Shown here: in pieces, positions 9,092-18,653 of the stretch
Position numbering within the stretch: position 1 is the stretch's first letter
Layout: the number at the start of each line of letters is the position of its first letter
Assembly: GCA_030018905.1 (NCBI GenBank)
Contig: JASEHJ010000004.1
Span: 1 to 38,531, forward strand
Origin: a bacterium
Lineage (GTDB): Bacteria > Sysuimicrobiota > Sysuimicrobiia > Sysuimicrobiales > Humicultoraceae
Direction of reading: 5' to 3'
DNA length: 38,531 nt
Made by a program: the position numbers and the translations under genes
Notes under the pieces: model-generated
Told to the model about the DNA's origin: nothing
What the model saw: the letters and a program-made list of their open reading frames with translations, nothing else
Databases searched by the model: none

Positions 9092-10343
9092 GCGCGCCCT
9101 CCTTTGCCGCGGAGGAGGCCCGCGCAAAAAGGCGGCGGACCTTGTGCAGTCCCTCGACCAGCGCGTCCACCTCCGCACGCGTGTTGTACAGGTGGAAGCT
9201 GGCGCGGGCGGAGGCCGGAATCCCAAACCGTCGGTGCAGCGGCTCGGCGCAGTGGTGACCGGCGCGTACGGCTATGCCCTCGCCGTCGAGAACCTGGGCG
9301 ACGTCATGAGGGTGGACGCGGTCCAGCGTGAAGGCGACGGCACCACCCCGGTTCGTGGCCGTCTGGGGCCCGTAGATCGTCAGCCCAGGGATCTCCTTCA
9401 ACCGCAGGAGCGCGTAGGCCGTGAGGTCGTGCACGTGCTCGGTGATGGCCTCGAGGCCGACCTGCCGCATGTAATCCACTGCCACGCCAAGCGCGATCGC
9501 ATCCGCGACGTTGGGGGTTCCGGCCTCGAACTTGTAGGGAGGGTCCTTGTAGGTGGACCGGTCTAGACCCACGCTAGTAATCATCTCGCCCCCGCCGTGG
9601 TAGGGTGGCATCGCGTCCAGCAGTGCGTAGCGGGCCCACAGCCCTCCAATGCCCATGGGCCCCAGCATCTTGTGCCCGGAGAACGCCAGAAAGTCGGCGC
9701 CCAGCGCCGCGACGTCCACCCTCTGGTGCGGCGCGCTCTGCGCCGCGTCCACAACAACAAGCGCGCCTGCCTGGTGCGCCAGGTCTGCGATCCACCTGAC
9801 CGGGTTGATCGTACCCAAAACGTTGGACTGATGGGTCAGCCCCACCAGCTTCGGCCGGCCGGCCAGCAGCCGATCGAAGGCGTCGAGATCGAGCCGGCCT
9901 TCGTCGGTAACGGGGACGTACTTCAGAATCGCCCCGCGCTCGGCGGCCAGCATCTGCCAGGGCACAATGTTGCTGTGGTGTTCCATCTCGGTCAATAGAA
10001 TCTCGTCCCCAGGGCCTACATTGGCGCGGCCCCAGGTCGCGGCTACCAGGTTCAGAGCTTCGGTTGTGCCCCGGGTGAAAACGATCTCCTCGGGCCGCGC
10101 GGCGCCGACAAAGGAGGCAAGCTTGACACGAGCCTCCTCATACTTGGCGGTGGCCTCTTCGGCCAGCCGGTAGATCCCCCGGTGAACGTTGGCGTTGTAG
10201 GAGCGGTAGTACTCGGAAAGGGCGTCCAGCACCTGGCGTGGTTTCTGCGAGGTCGCGGCGCTGTCGAGGTAGACCAGGGGCTTCCCGTCCACCGTCTGGC
10301 TCAAGAGCGGGAAGTCGTCGCGGATGCCTGTCCCTAGAACCAA
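9078..10343 (-). CDS. sufS: SufS cysteine desulfurase (group II)
   Basis: This PLP-dependent enzyme removes sulfur from cysteine and passes it to SufU. Visible residues, numbered from a GTG at 10349, are the Schiff-base Lys227 (SGHKMLGP), the PLP-contacting H124 (EMEHHSN) and D201/Q204 (DAAQ), and the persulfide-forming Cys367 (RAGHHCAEP). The short active-site loop around the cysteine is the group II (SufS/CsdA) pattern. The TTG at 10343 is preferred because AGGAGG lies 7 nt upstream; the GTG at 10349 is only 1 nt from the same AGGAGG. The protein is about 421 residues, a little longer than usual because of a C-terminal tail. It lies between the Rieske gene and sufU. Confidence 0.92.
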   Translation of the reverse strand: MVLGTGIRDDFPLLSQTVDGKPLVYLDSAATSQKPRQVLDALSEYYRSYNANVHRGIYRLAEEATAKYEEARVKLASFVGAARPEEIVFTRGTTEALNLVAATWGRANVGPGDEILLTEMEHHSNIVPWQMLAAERGAILKYVPVTDEGRLDLDAFDRLLAGRPKLVGLTHQSNVLGTINPVRWIADLAHQAGALVVVDAAQSAPHQRVDVAALGADFLAFSGHKMLGPMGIGGLWARYALLDAMPPYHGGGEMITSVGLDRSTYKDPPYKFEAGTPNVADAIALGVAVDYMRQVGLEAITEHVHDLTAYALLRLKEIPGLTIYGPQTATNRGGAVAFTLDRVHPHDVAQVLDGEGIAVRAGHHCAEPLHRRFGIPASARASFHLYNTRAEVDALVEGLHKVRRLFARASSAAKEGAHGAG

Positions 10344-10358
10344 GAGCACACCTCCTGC

Positions 10359-10703
10359 CTAACGCCTGTGCGGCATGCCCTGCCCGGGCCTGCTCTCCGG
10401 CGAAACCAGGATCGCATCACCTTCAACCTTGACGGGGTATGTGGCCACCGGCCGCACTGCCGGCAGCGAGAGCACCCGGCCCGAGGGCAGGTGAAACCGC
10501 GACCCGTGCTTGGGACAGACCAGGATCTCGCCCACCACCGGGCCGGCTGCCAGGGACTGGTCCTCGTGGGTGCAGGTGTCGTCCACGGCGTAGACCGTGC
10601 CGCCGACGTTTACCACAGCGATCTTGCGGCCCCCTGCCACCACCTGCTTGGCGGCGCCCGGCGGGACCTCTTGAAGCGTCGCAACCCGGATGAACTCGGC
10701 CAT
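10359..10703 (-). CDS. Rieske-type [2Fe-2S] ferredoxin of the suf operon
   Basis: This 114-residue protein is a single Rieske domain. The two cluster-binding motifs are C44-T-H46 (CTHEDQSL) and C63-P-K-H66 (CPKHGSRF). It resembles the non-haem Rieske ferredoxins of dioxygenase systems, which are also found inside suf operons of several Gram-positive-type lineages. Its role there is not settled; electron supply to cluster assembly is one proposal. It starts 1 nt after the sufD stop and is followed closely by sufS. Confidence 0.87.
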   Translation of the reverse strand: MAEFIRVATLQEVPPGAAKQVVAGGRKIAVVNVGGTVYAVDDTCTHEDQSLAAGPVVGEILVCPKHGSRFHLPSGRVLSLPAVRPVATYPVKVEGDAILVSPESRPGQGMPHRR

Positions 10704-10704
10704 C

Positions 10705-12027
10705 TCAGATCATCTTCTCCGCGACCCTGGCCCGCAGGTAGGAGCGCACCCGTTCTCTTGGAATGCGATCGAAGACATCGGCGAAGAAGCCCTCAACGAT
10801 CATGAATGCCGCCCGCTTGCGCGAAATCCCCCGACTCATCAGGTAGAAGATCTGTTCGTCGTCCAGGTGGCTGGTGGCAGACCCGTGAGTGCACCTGAGG
10901 TCGTCGGCCATGATCTCCAGCATGGGGATGCTGTCGGACCGCGCGCCGCGGGAGAGAATCAGGTTGCGGTTCACCTGGAACGCGTTGGTCTTCTGCGCAC
11001 CCGGGTCCACCCTGATCAGGCCCGAAAACACGGCCCTGGCCGTGTCCTTCACCGCACCCCTGTACAGGAGGTCGCTGGAGGTGCTGGGCGCCTGGTGTTC
11101 CTGCAGCGTATGGAGGTTCACCTGCTGCCCCCCGGTCCCGAAGTAGACCCCGAGCATCTCCGAGGAGGCCCCTGGCCCCAGGAGTTGCGATTCGACGTCC
11201 ACCTTGACGAGCCCCCCACCCAGCGCAACAACCAGGCTGCGCAGCGAGGCATCTCGGGCAAGGTGCGCGCGGATCAGGCTCCCCACCTCCCACATAGGCA
11301 GGCCCCACTCTTGAACGGCCGCATACTGAACGCGCGCTCCGGCGCGCAGGATCAGTTCCACCGCGCCCGAGGACAGCGTGCGCGGGCCGTCCCCCGTGGA
11401 AGCGAACAACTCAATCAGGGTCACGCTGCTCCCTTCCTCCGCGATCAGGAGGGTATGGGGAAAGAGGGCGCACCCTGGTGCGCCCAACCAGGTCTGGCTC
11501 ATCAGCGGCAGGACGACCTCTGCCCCCTTGGGCACGTAGAGGAACGTGCCTCCGGTCCAAAGCGCAGAGTGCAGGGCCCGGAGCCGGTGCTCGTCGGGGG
11601 GGGCCACGGTGGTCATCAGGTAATCGCGCACCAGGTCCGGGTGCTCCCTCACCGCCGTGGCGAGGTCCGAGAAGAGCACTCCCTGTTGGGCCGCCTCCGC
11701 CATAAGCTCGATGGCCGCCAGGCTGCCGTCCAGATGGGTGATCAGCCCGGCCCGCTCTCCCACTTCCCTCGCGATCGTTCCGATAAACCGCATCTGCGCG
11801 GTGTCCCCGGTGCCGCCAACGAGGCAGAACGCGCCCGGGTCCAGGTCGCCCAAGTCGGTCCGGCGCCACTTCTCAGGGTGCGTGACTTGGGGCATGGGAA
11901 GCTGCTCGAAGGCATCCCATGCGGCCAGCCGCCGGGTGAGCGCCCAGTCGGGCTCGCGCATCCTGGCACTCAGCGCTTCTACGGTCTTGCGGGTCATGCC
12001 GGCCGCGCCCGGGGAGCCGCTAGCCAA
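10705..12027 (-). CDS. sufD: SufD, Fe-S cluster assembly protein
   Basis: SufD pairs with SufB and the ATPase SufC in the SufBC2D scaffold complex. The C-terminal core is recognisable, including the CTHGS segment with H381, equivalent to the histidine at the SufB-SufD interface used in cluster assembly, followed by [14 protein letters not shown]. The predicted TTG start at 12027 overlaps the sufB end by 8 nt and has GGAGG 7 nt upstream. An ATG ten codons further in (MTRKTVEAL) lacks a ribosome-binding site. The protein is 440 residues, normal for the family. Confidence 0.92.
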   Translation of the reverse strand: MASGSPGAAGMTRKTVEALSARMREPDWALTRRLAAWDAFEQLPMPQVTHPEKWRRTDLGDLDPGAFCLVGGTGDTAQMRFIGTIAREVGERAGLITHLDGSLAAIELMAEAAQQGVLFSDLATAVREHPDLVRDYLMTTVAPPDEHRLRALHSALWTGGTFLYVPKGAEVVLPLMSQTWLGAPGCALFPHTLLIAEEGSSVTLIELFASTGDGPRTLSSGAVELILRAGARVQYAAVQEWGLPMWEVGSLIRAHLARDASLRSLVVALGGGLVKVDVESQLLGPGASSEMLGVYFGTGGQQVNLHTLQEHQAPSTSSDLLYRGAVKDTARAVFSGLIRVDPGAQKTNAFQVNRNLILSRGARSDSIPMLEIMADDLRCTHGSATSHLDDEQIFYLMSRGISRKRAAFMIVEGFFADVFDRIPRERVRSYLRARVAEKMI

Positions 12028-13426
12028 CGGAACCCTCCATCTCCATCGCGATCAGCCGGTTCAGTTCCACCGCGTACTCCAGCGGCAGTTCCTTCACGAT
12101 CGGCTCGATGAAACCGCGTACGATCATGTTCATGGCCTCGTCGGCCCTGATCCCGCGGCTCATAAGGTAGAAGAGCTGTTCGTCGCTCACCTTGGAAACG
12201 GTGGCCTCGTGGGTAACCGAGGCGTCCATCTCGTCGATCTCCATGTACGGGTAGGTGTCGGAGCGGCTCCGGTCGTCGAGGATCAGGGCGTCGCAGCGCA
12301 CCGCGCACTTGCTGCCCACCGCGCCGGGGTAAACCTTCACGAGCCCGCGGTATCCGGCCCGCCCACCATCCTTCGCGATGGACTTGCTGACCACCGAGGA
12401 CTGGGTGTGCGGGGCGGCGTGGACCACCTTCGCGCCGGGATCTTGGTACTGGCCCTTCCCTGCGAAGACCACCGAGAGGATCTCGGCCTTGGCGCCGGGC
12501 TCGACCATGTACACGCTCGGGTACTTCATCGTCACCTTGGAGCCGATATTCCCGTCAACCCACTCCATCGTTGCGTCCCGGTAGGCCACCGCGCGCTTGG
12601 TCACCAGGTTGTAGGTGTTCGTGGACCAGTTCTGGATGGTTGTATAGCGACAGCGCGCGCCCTCCTTCACGATGATCTCCACCACCGCGCTGTGGAGCAA
12701 GTCCGTGGTGTAGATCGGGGCGGTACACCCCTCGACGTAGTGAACGTAGGAGCCGGGTTCGCAGATGATCATCGTGCGCTCGAACTGGCCCGCCTTCTCG
12801 GCGTTGATCCGGAAGTAGGCCTGCAGAGGGATGTCCACCTTCACGCCCGCGGGCACGTAGATGAAGGAGCCGCCGGACCACACCGCGCTGTTGAGCGCGG
12901 CCAACTTGTTGTCCTCAGGCGGCACGACGGTACCGAGGTATTCCCGCACGATGTCGGGGTGCTCCCGGAGCGCGGAGTCGGTGTCCAGGAAGATGACACC
13001 AAGCTTCTCCCACTCCTCCTTCAGGTTGTGGTATACACTCTCGGATTCATACTGCGCCCCCACCCCGGCCAGGTACTTCTTCTCGGCCTCCGGAATGCCC
13101 AGGCGGTCAAACGTCCGCTTGATCCCTTCGGGCACGTCCTCCCAGGTATGGCCCTTGCCATCGGTGGGCTTCAGGTAGTAGTAGATGTCGTTGAAGTCTA
13201 TCTGCGTGAGATCCGCGCCCCACGTGGGCAGCGGACGCCGAAAGAAGTGCTCCAGCGAGTGTAGGCGGAAGGCACGCATCCACTCGGGCTCGCCCTTCAT
13301 GGAGGAGATCATCTCCACGATCTCGCGATCGAGGCCCTTCCGAGCCTTGAATACGTACTTTTCGGGGTCGCGAAACCCCCACTCGTAGTGGTCGAGGTCT
13401 ATACCCAGCGGGTTGGTCGGCGCCAT
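12020..13426 (-). CDS. sufB: SufB, Fe-S cluster scaffold subunit
   Basis: This 468-residue protein is a clear SufB: N-terminal helical part, then the parallel beta-helix core with [34 protein letters not shown] and [14 protein letters not shown], and the C-terminal [22 protein letters not shown]. It is the scaffold on which clusters are built with SufC and SufD. GGGGAG lies just upstream of the ATG. It follows sufC by 17 nt and overlaps sufD, so SufC, SufB and SufD are probably made in balanced amounts. Confidence 0.96.
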   Translation of the reverse strand: MAPTNPLGIDLDHYEWGFRDPEKYVFKARKGLDREIVEMISSMKGEPEWMRAFRLHSLEHFFRRPLPTWGADLTQIDFNDIYYYLKPTDGKGHTWEDVPEGIKRTFDRLGIPEAEKKYLAGVGAQYESESVYHNLKEEWEKLGVIFLDTDSALREHPDIVREYLGTVVPPEDNKLAALNSAVWSGGSFIYVPAGVKVDIPLQAYFRINAEKAGQFERTMIICEPGSYVHYVEGCTAPIYTTDLLHSAVVEIIVKEGARCRYTTIQNWSTNTYNLVTKRAVAYRDATMEWVDGNIGSKVTMKYPSVYMVEPGAKAEILSVVFAGKGQYQDPGAKVVHAAPHTQSSVVSKSIAKDGGRAGYRGLVKVYPGAVGSKCAVRCDALILDDRSRSDTYPYMEIDEMDASVTHEATVSKVSDEQLFYLMSRGIRADEAMNMIVRGFIEPIVKELPLEYAVELNRLIAMEMEGSVG

Positions 13427-13443
13427 TCGGCTCTCCCCGAAAA

Positions 13444-14274
13444 CTAGTGAACGACCCAGAAGACCTTGCCGGCGCGCCTGACCGCACCCTCCTCCTGGAC
13501 CTCTGATGCCACCACCTCAAACTGCTGCCGGATGCCCTCGTAACCGTGCTGCTCCAGTTCCTCGGCGAGCTCCGGGCCGCCCGAGACGACGATGCGGCCA
13601 TCGTACATGATGTGCACGTGGTGGGGACGCAGGAACTGCAGGATGCGCGAGTAGTGCGTGATCACCAACACGCCCATGCCGCCCCGGGCCTCGTCGTACA
13701 TCCTGAGGATGCTGTCGGCGACCACCTTGACCGAGTCAATGTCCAGGCCCGAGTCGGTCTCGTCCATGAAGGCGATCTGTGGTTCGAGCAGCGCCATCTG
13801 GAGAATCTCTGCCCGCTTCTTCTCGCCGCCCGAGAACCCGTCGTTCACGTACCGGCCGGGGACCTCTGGATCAATCTTCAGCGCCTCTATCTTGGAGCGG
13901 AGCAGCTTCTGGAACTCGGAGACCGGCATCAGCTCTTGCTTGTACCCCCGCCGCGCCGAGACCGCGGCACGCAGGAAGCTGGCCATTGTCACGCCCGTGA
14001 TGCTCACCGGGTACTGGAACGCGATGAACAGCCCCTTCCTGGCGCGTTCATCGGGAGCCATAGCCAGCAGATCCTCGCCCTTGTAGAAGACCTCGCCGCT
14101 CGTGACCTGGTAGAAAGGATTGCCCATCAGGACGTTGGCCAGGGTGCTCTTGCCCGAACCGTTGGGCCCCATGATGGCGTGGATCTCCCCGGCGCTGAGT
14201 TGCAGGTTAACCCCTTTTAGAATGACCTTCTCCTCAACCTGCACGTGAAGGTCGCGGATATCCAGATCTGCCAT
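13444..14274 (-). CDS. sufC: SufC, ABC-type ATPase of the SufBCD complex
   Basis: This 276-residue protein has Walker [10 protein letters not shown] (36-44), the ABC signature FSGGEKKR (147-154) and Walker B ending in DETDSGLD (about 171-178). The EKKR signature and the DSGLD Walker B are typical of SufC. It powers conformational change in the SufBCD scaffold and is cytosolic despite the ABC fold. AAGGAG stands 6 nt before the ATG at 14274; longer frames upstream have no support. The C-terminal tail of about 25 residues is slightly longer than in most SufC proteins. It is the first gene of the operon, directly behind the IscR-like promoter. Confidence 0.95.
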   Translation of the reverse strand: MADLDIRDLHVQVEEKVILKGVNLQLSAGEIHAIMGPNGSGKSTLANVLMGNPFYQVTSGEVFYKGEDLLAMAPDERARKGLFIAFQYPVSITGVTMASFLRAAVSARRGYKQELMPVSEFQKLLRSKIEALKIDPEVPGRYVNDGFSGGEKKRAEILQMALLEPQIAFMDETDSGLDIDSVKVVADSILRMYDEARGGMGVLVITHYSRILQFLRPHHVHIMYDGRIVVSGGPELAEELEQHGYEGIRQQFEVVASEVQEEGAVRRAGKVFWVVH

Positions 14275-14329
14275 ACCTGTCTCCTTCCAGCGCCGGGCAG
14301 CGGCCCTCCGGGGTGCGTGCCACCCGCAC

Positions 14330-14354
14330 ATTCTAGACTGATTTAGTCAAGTTT
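14330..14354 (-). promoter_or_regulatory. IscR type 1-like operator over the suf promoter
   Basis: The core GACTAAATCAGTC (14348-14336, minus strand) matches all 13 positions of the published E. coli IscR type 1 core GACTRWWWYAGTC. Most flanking positions of the 25-bp consensus also fit (AAACTT before, TAGAAT after). It fills the whole spacer between -35 and -10, so binding would block RNA polymerase. A Rrf2-family Fe-S regulator is therefore expected to repress this operon. No such regulator gene is in the window. Confidence 0.6.
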
Positions 14355-14358
14355 TCAA
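14330..14358 (-). promoter_or_regulatory. suf operon promoter
   Basis: On the minus strand TTGAAA (14358-14353) and TAGAAT (14335-14330) are separated by 17 nt, a good housekeeping promoter. Transcription would start near 14323, giving a leader of about 50 nt before sufC. The -35 element lies inside the last codons of the upstream deaminase gene. Confidence 0.7.
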
Positions 14359-15363
14359 TCGGATGGTCCGCTCCAGTGACTCCCGCTTTTTGGCCGGCAG
14401 AAAGGCTGCCCGTGCGGCCGTCACCTGAAGGTTTACCAGGATCTCCCGACTCAACCGGTGCGCCCGTGTGATACAGGCAAGTTCTCTGCTCAGCGTCGTC
14501 CCCAACAGCATTGGATCGTCGCTGTTGATCGTGACCGGGACCCCCTGCTTCAAGAACGTCCCCACGGGATGTGTTGACATCGCGGATACAAGTCCGAGGC
14601 GGACGTTGCTCGTCGGGCAGATCTCGAGCGCCACACCCCGTTCGCACAGCCGCTCCAGCAGCGCGGGATCCTCGATGGCCCGTATGCCGTGACCGATCCT
14701 CGACGCCCCAAGCTGATAGACGGCAGCCCAGACCCCGGCCGGGCCGGCGAACTCGCCGGCGTGCACGGTGATGCCCAGGCCGGCATCGCGGGCGCGCGCA
14801 ATGGGCGCCGAGAACAGCCCCGCAGGATAGTTCTCCTCGTCGCCGGCCAGATCCACACCCACCACTGCGCAGTCGGAAGCCGCCACGGCCTCGGCGATGA
14901 TTCGGTCGGCCTCCTCGGGCCCGCGCTCGCGGATCACAGTGACGATTGTCCCGTAGGACAGGCCCAGGCGCCTGGCCTCCCCTGAGCCCTCGGCCATCGC
15001 TTCGAGCATGCCGCGCACGCCCAGGACGGAAAACGCGCGCTGGCCTCCTACCCGCACCTCGATGTGCCGGACCGACTGACCGGGAGCCTCAGCGACCAAC
15101 TCAGCGGTGATCGCGGCGATGTTGGCGCGTGTGTACGCGGAATCGGGCAGGCGGTTCGCCCTCTCGGCGTACCGCAGACGCCGGAGCCGGTCGTAGCCGG
15201 CGAACCTCGATGGGTCGGATATGAGGTGGACCTGTCCGATCAGCGGATGGTCGGGATCGCGTCGTTGGAGCAGGCGGCGCAGGCGAAGCGATGTCTCAAG
15301 GTGTACGTGAAGCTCGACTTTGGGGAGGGCGATGATGTACGAGAGTTCGGTCGCGTCAACCAC
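14347..15363 (-). CDS. Adenosine deaminase-like metal-dependent deaminase
   Basis: This 338-residue protein is an amidohydrolase of the adenosine/adenine deaminase family. Metal ligands and catalytic residues are visible: H19 and H21 (ELHVHLE), H201 and E204 (HAGE), H225 (IGHGI) and the D282-D283 pair (NSDDP). The GTG at 15363 is supported by GGAG 7 nt upstream and by a promoter 30 nt away. After the metal motif the sequence is HLETS, where most members have HLEGS or HLDGS. The substrate may thus be adenosine, adenine or a modified purine or aminofutalosine. It lies upstream of suf on the same strand but suf has its own promoter. Confidence 0.83.
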   Translation of the reverse strand: MVDATELSYIIALPKVELHVHLETSLRLRRLLQRRDPDHPLIGQVHLISDPSRFAGYDRLRRLRYAERANRLPDSAYTRANIAAITAELVAEAPGQSVRHIEVRVGGQRAFSVLGVRGMLEAMAEGSGEARRLGLSYGTIVTVIRERGPEEADRIIAEAVAASDCAVVGVDLAGDEENYPAGLFSAPIARARDAGLGITVHAGEFAGPAGVWAAVYQLGASRIGHGIRAIEDPALLERLCERGVALEICPTSNVRLGLVSAMSTHPVGTFLKQGVPVTINSDDPMLLGTTLSRELACITRAHRLSREILVNLQVTAARAAFLPAKKRESLERTIRLKT

Positions 15364-15386
15364 TGTGATCTCCGGGGTATGGCGCC

Positions 15387-15416
15387 ATTATACCGGTGGA
15401 AGGGATCAGTGGGCAA
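15387..15416 (-). promoter_or_regulatory. Promoter of the deaminase gene
   Basis: On the minus strand TTGCCC (15416-15411) and a perfect TATAAT (15392-15387) are 18 nt apart. The expected start near 15380 leaves a leader of about 17 nt containing CCGGAG, which serves the GTG at 15363. The element lies in the 70-nt divergent gap before the PDH operon. Confidence 0.6.
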
Positions 15417-15433
15417 ATCCCTAATAGCATTGC

Positions 15434-16414
15434 ATGGCCGACCTGCAGTCCGCGCTTTCATGGTATCGCCGGATGGTGCTCGTGCGCCGCTTCGAGGAAG
15501 AGACCGAGCGGGCGTTTCGCCGAGGCAAGATAGGGGGCTACCTGCACGTCTACTCGGGGCAGGAAGCGGTGGCCGCCGGCTTCATCAGCGCGATGCGTGG
15601 TGACGATATCTGCTTCACCTCGTACCGCGACCACGCGATCGCGCTGCTGCGCGGCTCGCCACCCGGCGCGGTCATGGCCGAGTTGTACGGCAAGGCCGCC
15701 GGCCTGGCCCGGGGCAAGGGCGGATCAATGCACCTATTCGATGTCGGCCGCGGCTTCTACGGGGGCTACGGCATCGTCGGCGGGCACATCCCGCTCGCCC
15801 TGGGCGCGGCCTATGCCCTGCGCTACCAGGGAAGCGACCGCGTATGCCTGTGCTTCCTGGGAGACGGCGCAATGAACACAGGCGCGTTCCACGAATCCCT
15901 CAACATGGCCGGCCTGTGGGGGCAGACCGGGCATTGCCCGCTGGTGTTGATCGTGGAGAACAACGGGTACGCCATGGGCACATCGGTGGCCCGTTCGTCC
16001 GCGGTGACCGACCTCGCCTCGCGGTTCACCGCCTACGCGATCCCCAGTGAGCGCGTGGACGGGATGGACTTCCAAACCGTGCGCCTGGCGGCCGAGCGCG
16101 CGGTCGCCGATGCCCGGGCCTCGGGAAGACCCACCGCCGTGGAGGCCGTCACCTACCGGTTCGCCGGCCATGGCGCAGCGGATGTCGTCCAGCCCTACCG
16201 TAGCAAGGAAGAGGTGGAGCAGGCCCGGCGACGCGACCCAATCCGGCTTCTCGAAGGCCACCTGCGCGCGGCCGGGTTGCTCGACGACGCGGCGGCTGAG
16301 GCGATCCGCGAGGAGGCTGAGCAGGCTGTGCTGGCAGCAGTCCGGCACTCTGAGGATAGCCCGCCGCCGTCGCCGGAAGCCCTCCACGCTGATGTCTACG
16401 GCAAGGAGGCGTAG
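15434..16414 (+). CDS. pdhA: Pyruvate dehydrogenase E1 component, alpha subunit
   Basis: This 326-residue protein has the thiamine diphosphate motif GDGAMNTGAFHESLNMA (from 143) ending in ENN (175-177). The segment GKGGSMHLF and the GIVGGHIPLALGAA stretch are typical of E1alpha subunits. With E1beta it decarboxylates pyruvate and transfers the acetyl group to lipoyl-E2. The related acetoin or branched-chain dehydrogenases cannot be fully excluded. In-frame TAA TAG codons lie 12 nt upstream, so the ATG at 15434 is the first possible start, yet no Shine-Dalgarno sequence is visible. It heads the operon E1alpha-E1beta-E2; no E3 gene is in the window. Confidence 0.9.
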   Translation: MADLQSALSWYRRMVLVRRFEEETERAFRRGKIGGYLHVYSGQEAVAAGFISAMRGDDICFTSYRDHAIALLRGSPPGAVMAELYGKAAGLARGKGGSMHLFDVGRGFYGGYGIVGGHIPLALGAAYALRYQGSDRVCLCFLGDGAMNTGAFHESLNMAGLWGQTGHCPLVLIVENNGYAMGTSVARSSAVTDLASRFTAYAIPSERVDGMDFQTVRLAAERAVADARASGRPTAVEAVTYRFAGHGAADVVQPYRSKEEVEQARRRDPIRLLEGHLRAAGLLDDAAAEAIREEAEQAVLAAVRHSEDSPPPSPEALHADVYGKEA

Positions 16415-16417
16415 CCG

Positions 16418-17443
16418 GTGCCCATCCTTTCCTACCGCGAAGCAATCCGGACGACGCTAATCGAGGAGATGGACCGCGACCCGACGGTCATCCTGTTGGG
16501 CGAGGAGATCGGCCTCTACCAGGGCACGTTCCGCATGACCGCCGACCTCCTGGAGCGCTACGGCCCCCGCCGGGTCATTGACACGCCTACCTCCGAGATC
16601 GGGTTCGTCGGAGCGGCGATCGGCATGGCGATGCTCGGGCTGCGGCCGGTCGTAGAGATGATGACCTGGAACTTCTCCCTGGTGGCCTTCGACCAGATCG
16701 TCAACAACGCGGCAAAGATCCGGTACTTCTCCGGCGGGCAGGTGGACATCCCCTTAATCATCCGCGGACCCAACGGCGCGGGCGTTCAGCTCTCCGCGCA
16801 GCACTCACAGAGCTTCGAGGCCCTCTACGCGCACATCCCCGGCCTGCACGTGGTGGCGCCGGCCACACCCGCCGAGGCCAAGGGGTTGTTGCGCACCGCG
16901 ATCCGCGGCAGCGACCCGGTGATCTTCCTCGAGCACGCAGCGCTCTACGGGTCCAAGGGCGAGGTGCCGGACGGTGAGTTCGCGGTGCCGTTCGGCGCCG
17001 CCGACGTAGTCCGCTCCGGCAGAGACGTCACGATCGTGGCCTACAGCCGCATGTTGGGGACCGCCCTGGAGGCGGCGGCTCACCTGGCCGGGGAGGGTAT
17101 CGAGGCCGAGGTGATCAACCTCCGCACGCTCCGGCCGCTGGACCGAAGCACGATCGTGGAGTCGGTGGGCCGGACGCACCGGGCGGTGGTCGTGCAGGAG
17201 CAGTGGCGGCCGTTCGGGGCAGCCGCCGAGATCGTCGCCACGATCACCGAGGGCGCCTTTGACGCCCTCGATGCACCGATTGAAAGGGTCACCGGCGCTG
17301 ACGTCCCAATGCCGTACGCGCGCAACCTCGAACTGATGGCCCTCTCAAACGCGGGGGACATCATGCGGGCAGTTGCCAGGACCCTGTACCGGGAGATCCC
17401 GACGCCGAATGGGCGATCGTCTGGGGGTCAGAGCGATGCCTGA
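16418..17443 (+). CDS. pdhB: Pyruvate dehydrogenase E1 component, beta subunit
   Basis: The protein (341 residues) contains the E1beta landmarks LGEEIGLYQGTF, TPTSEIGFVGAAIGMAM, the FDQIVNNAAKIRY segment, GPNGAGVQLSAQHSQ and a C-terminal transketolase-type domain with VINLRTLRPLD. It is closest by eye to PdhB rather than to branched-chain E1beta. The GTG start has AAGGAGG 8 nt upstream, inside the end of E1alpha, and begins 3 nt after the E1alpha stop. It overlaps the E2 start by 8 nt, so the complex subunits are translationally linked. Confidence 0.91.
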   Translation: MPILSYREAIRTTLIEEMDRDPTVILLGEEIGLYQGTFRMTADLLERYGPRRVIDTPTSEIGFVGAAIGMAMLGLRPVVEMMTWNFSLVAFDQIVNNAAKIRYFSGGQVDIPLIIRGPNGAGVQLSAQHSQSFEALYAHIPGLHVVAPATPAEAKGLLRTAIRGSDPVIFLEHAALYGSKGEVPDGEFAVPFGAADVVRSGRDVTIVAYSRMLGTALEAAAHLAGEGIEAEVINLRTLRPLDRSTIVESVGRTHRAVVVQEQWRPFGAAAEIVATITEGAFDALDAPIERVTGADVPMPYARNLELMALSNAGDIMRAVARTLYREIPTPNGRSSGGQSDA

Positions 17444-18653
17444 AGTGATCATGCCCAAGATGGGCGATGCCATGACCGAGGGCAAGGTCATCAGGTGGAT
17501 GAAGCAGCCCGGTGACCCGGTCGCGCAGGGAGAGGCAATCGCCGAGATTGAAACCGACAAGGTGAACGTAAGCCTCGAGGCCGAGTGGGCCGGCGTGTTG
17601 ACCGAAGTGCTCGTGCCCGCCGGCGAGGTGGCGGCGGTTGGGGCGCCGATCGCGCTGCTCGCCCGGCCGGGCGAGCAAGTCGTCCGACCCCCCGCGCCGA
17701 CGCCTGCCAAGCCCATGGCGGCGGCAACCGATGTGGCGCCGGCCGCTGCACTGCCATCCGCTGCTGCCAAGACGGAGACGCCGGCGTCCGAGGGCGCGGG
17801 CCCGGTGCGCGCCTCGCCGCTGGCCCGAAAGATGGCTGCGCAGCACGGGATACCGCTCTCGGCGATCCACGGCACCGGCCCTGAGGGGCGGATCACAAAG
17901 GGTGACGTCGAGGCTGCCCTCGCGGCCCCATCGGTGGCGGCCTCACCAGGGGGCGCGGCCGTCGCCATCCCTCTAACCCGCATGCGCCAGACTATCGCCC
18001 GGCGGATGACCGAGAGCAAGCAGCAGGTACCGCACTTCTACATCTCGGTCACGGTCGCCATGGACGATGCCCTGGCGCTGCGCCGCCAGATCAACGACGG
18101 GAAGAGCGAGGCGGAGAGGGTCTCGATCAACGACCTGACCGTCAAGGCGGCAGCGCTTGCGCTGGTTCGGTTCCCCAACATCAACGCCTCATTCGCGGAC
18201 GGTGCGGTGCGCCGTTTGTCGGAGGTGAACATCAGTATTGCGGTGGCGCTGCCCGAGGGGTTGATCGTGCCGACGCTCTACCACTGCGATCGCAAGCCGG
18301 TCTGGCAGATCGCTGCCGAGGCCCGCGAGCTCACCGAGCGTGCGCGCACCGGACGCCTCCGTCCCGACGACCTTACCGGCGGTACCTTCACGCTCAGCAA
18401 CCTGGGCATGTTCGATGTGGACACCTTCGCCGCGATCATCAACCCTCCGCAGGCCGCGATCCTGGCCGTGGGCACGGCCCGACCGCAGGCGGTGGTGCGT
18501 GAGGGCAGCCTGGCCGTCGCGACCGTTATGCAGGCAACGCTCTCGGCCGATCACCGCGTGACCGACGGGGTGGAGGCTGCTCAGTTCCTGGGTGAAGTAC
18601 GGCGGCTGCTGGAGAACCCGGTGGGTTTGGTGATCGAACGGCCTGCGGGCTAG
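17436..18653 (+). CDS. pdhC: Dihydrolipoamide acetyltransferase, E2 component of PDH
   Basis: This 405-residue protein has a single N-terminal lipoyl domain with Lys42 in ETDKVNV, an Ala/Pro-rich linker (about 80-122), a peripheral subunit-binding domain (about 124-162, RASPLARKMAAQHGI) and the C-terminal acyltransferase domain. The catalytic DHRVTDG is at 372-378 (H373). The ATG at 17436, behind GGGGGT, is preferred to an ATG at 17373 lying within E1beta. The stop shares the palindrome CTAG with the convergent Nfu-N gene. Lipoylation needs Fe-S dependent lipoyl synthase, which links this operon functionally to the nearby suf genes. Confidence 0.92.
   Translation: MPEVIMPKMGDAMTEGKVIRWMKQPGDPVAQGEAIAEIETDKVNVSLEAEWAGVLTEVLVPAGEVAAVGAPIALLARPGEQVVRPPAPTPAKPMAAATDVAPAAALPSAAAKTETPASEGAGPVRASPLARKMAAQHGIPLSAIHGTGPEGRITKGDVEAALAAPSVAASPGGAAVAIPLTRMRQTIARRMTESKQQVPHFYISVTVAMDDALALRRQINDGKSEAERVSINDLTVKAAALALVRFPNINASFADGAVRRLSEVNISIAVALPEGLIVPTLYHCDRKPVWQIAAEARELTERARTGRLRPDDLTGGTFTLSNLGMFDVDTFAAIINPPQAAILAVGTARPQAVVREGSLAVATVMQATLSADHRVTDGVEAAQFLGEVRRLLENPVGLVIERPAG

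Noticed and set aside
10690-13264. Very long open frames on the plus strand (473 and 535 codons) opposite sufD and sufB
   Set aside because: They are shadows of high-GC coding sequence on the minus strand, rich in His/Arg/Gly, and match no protein family, while the minus-strand genes are unmistakable suf genes.
15422-15427. TAATAG as a -10 element for the PDH operon
   Set aside because: It is at the right distance for a leaderless start but matches the consensus at only three positions and has no -35 partner.
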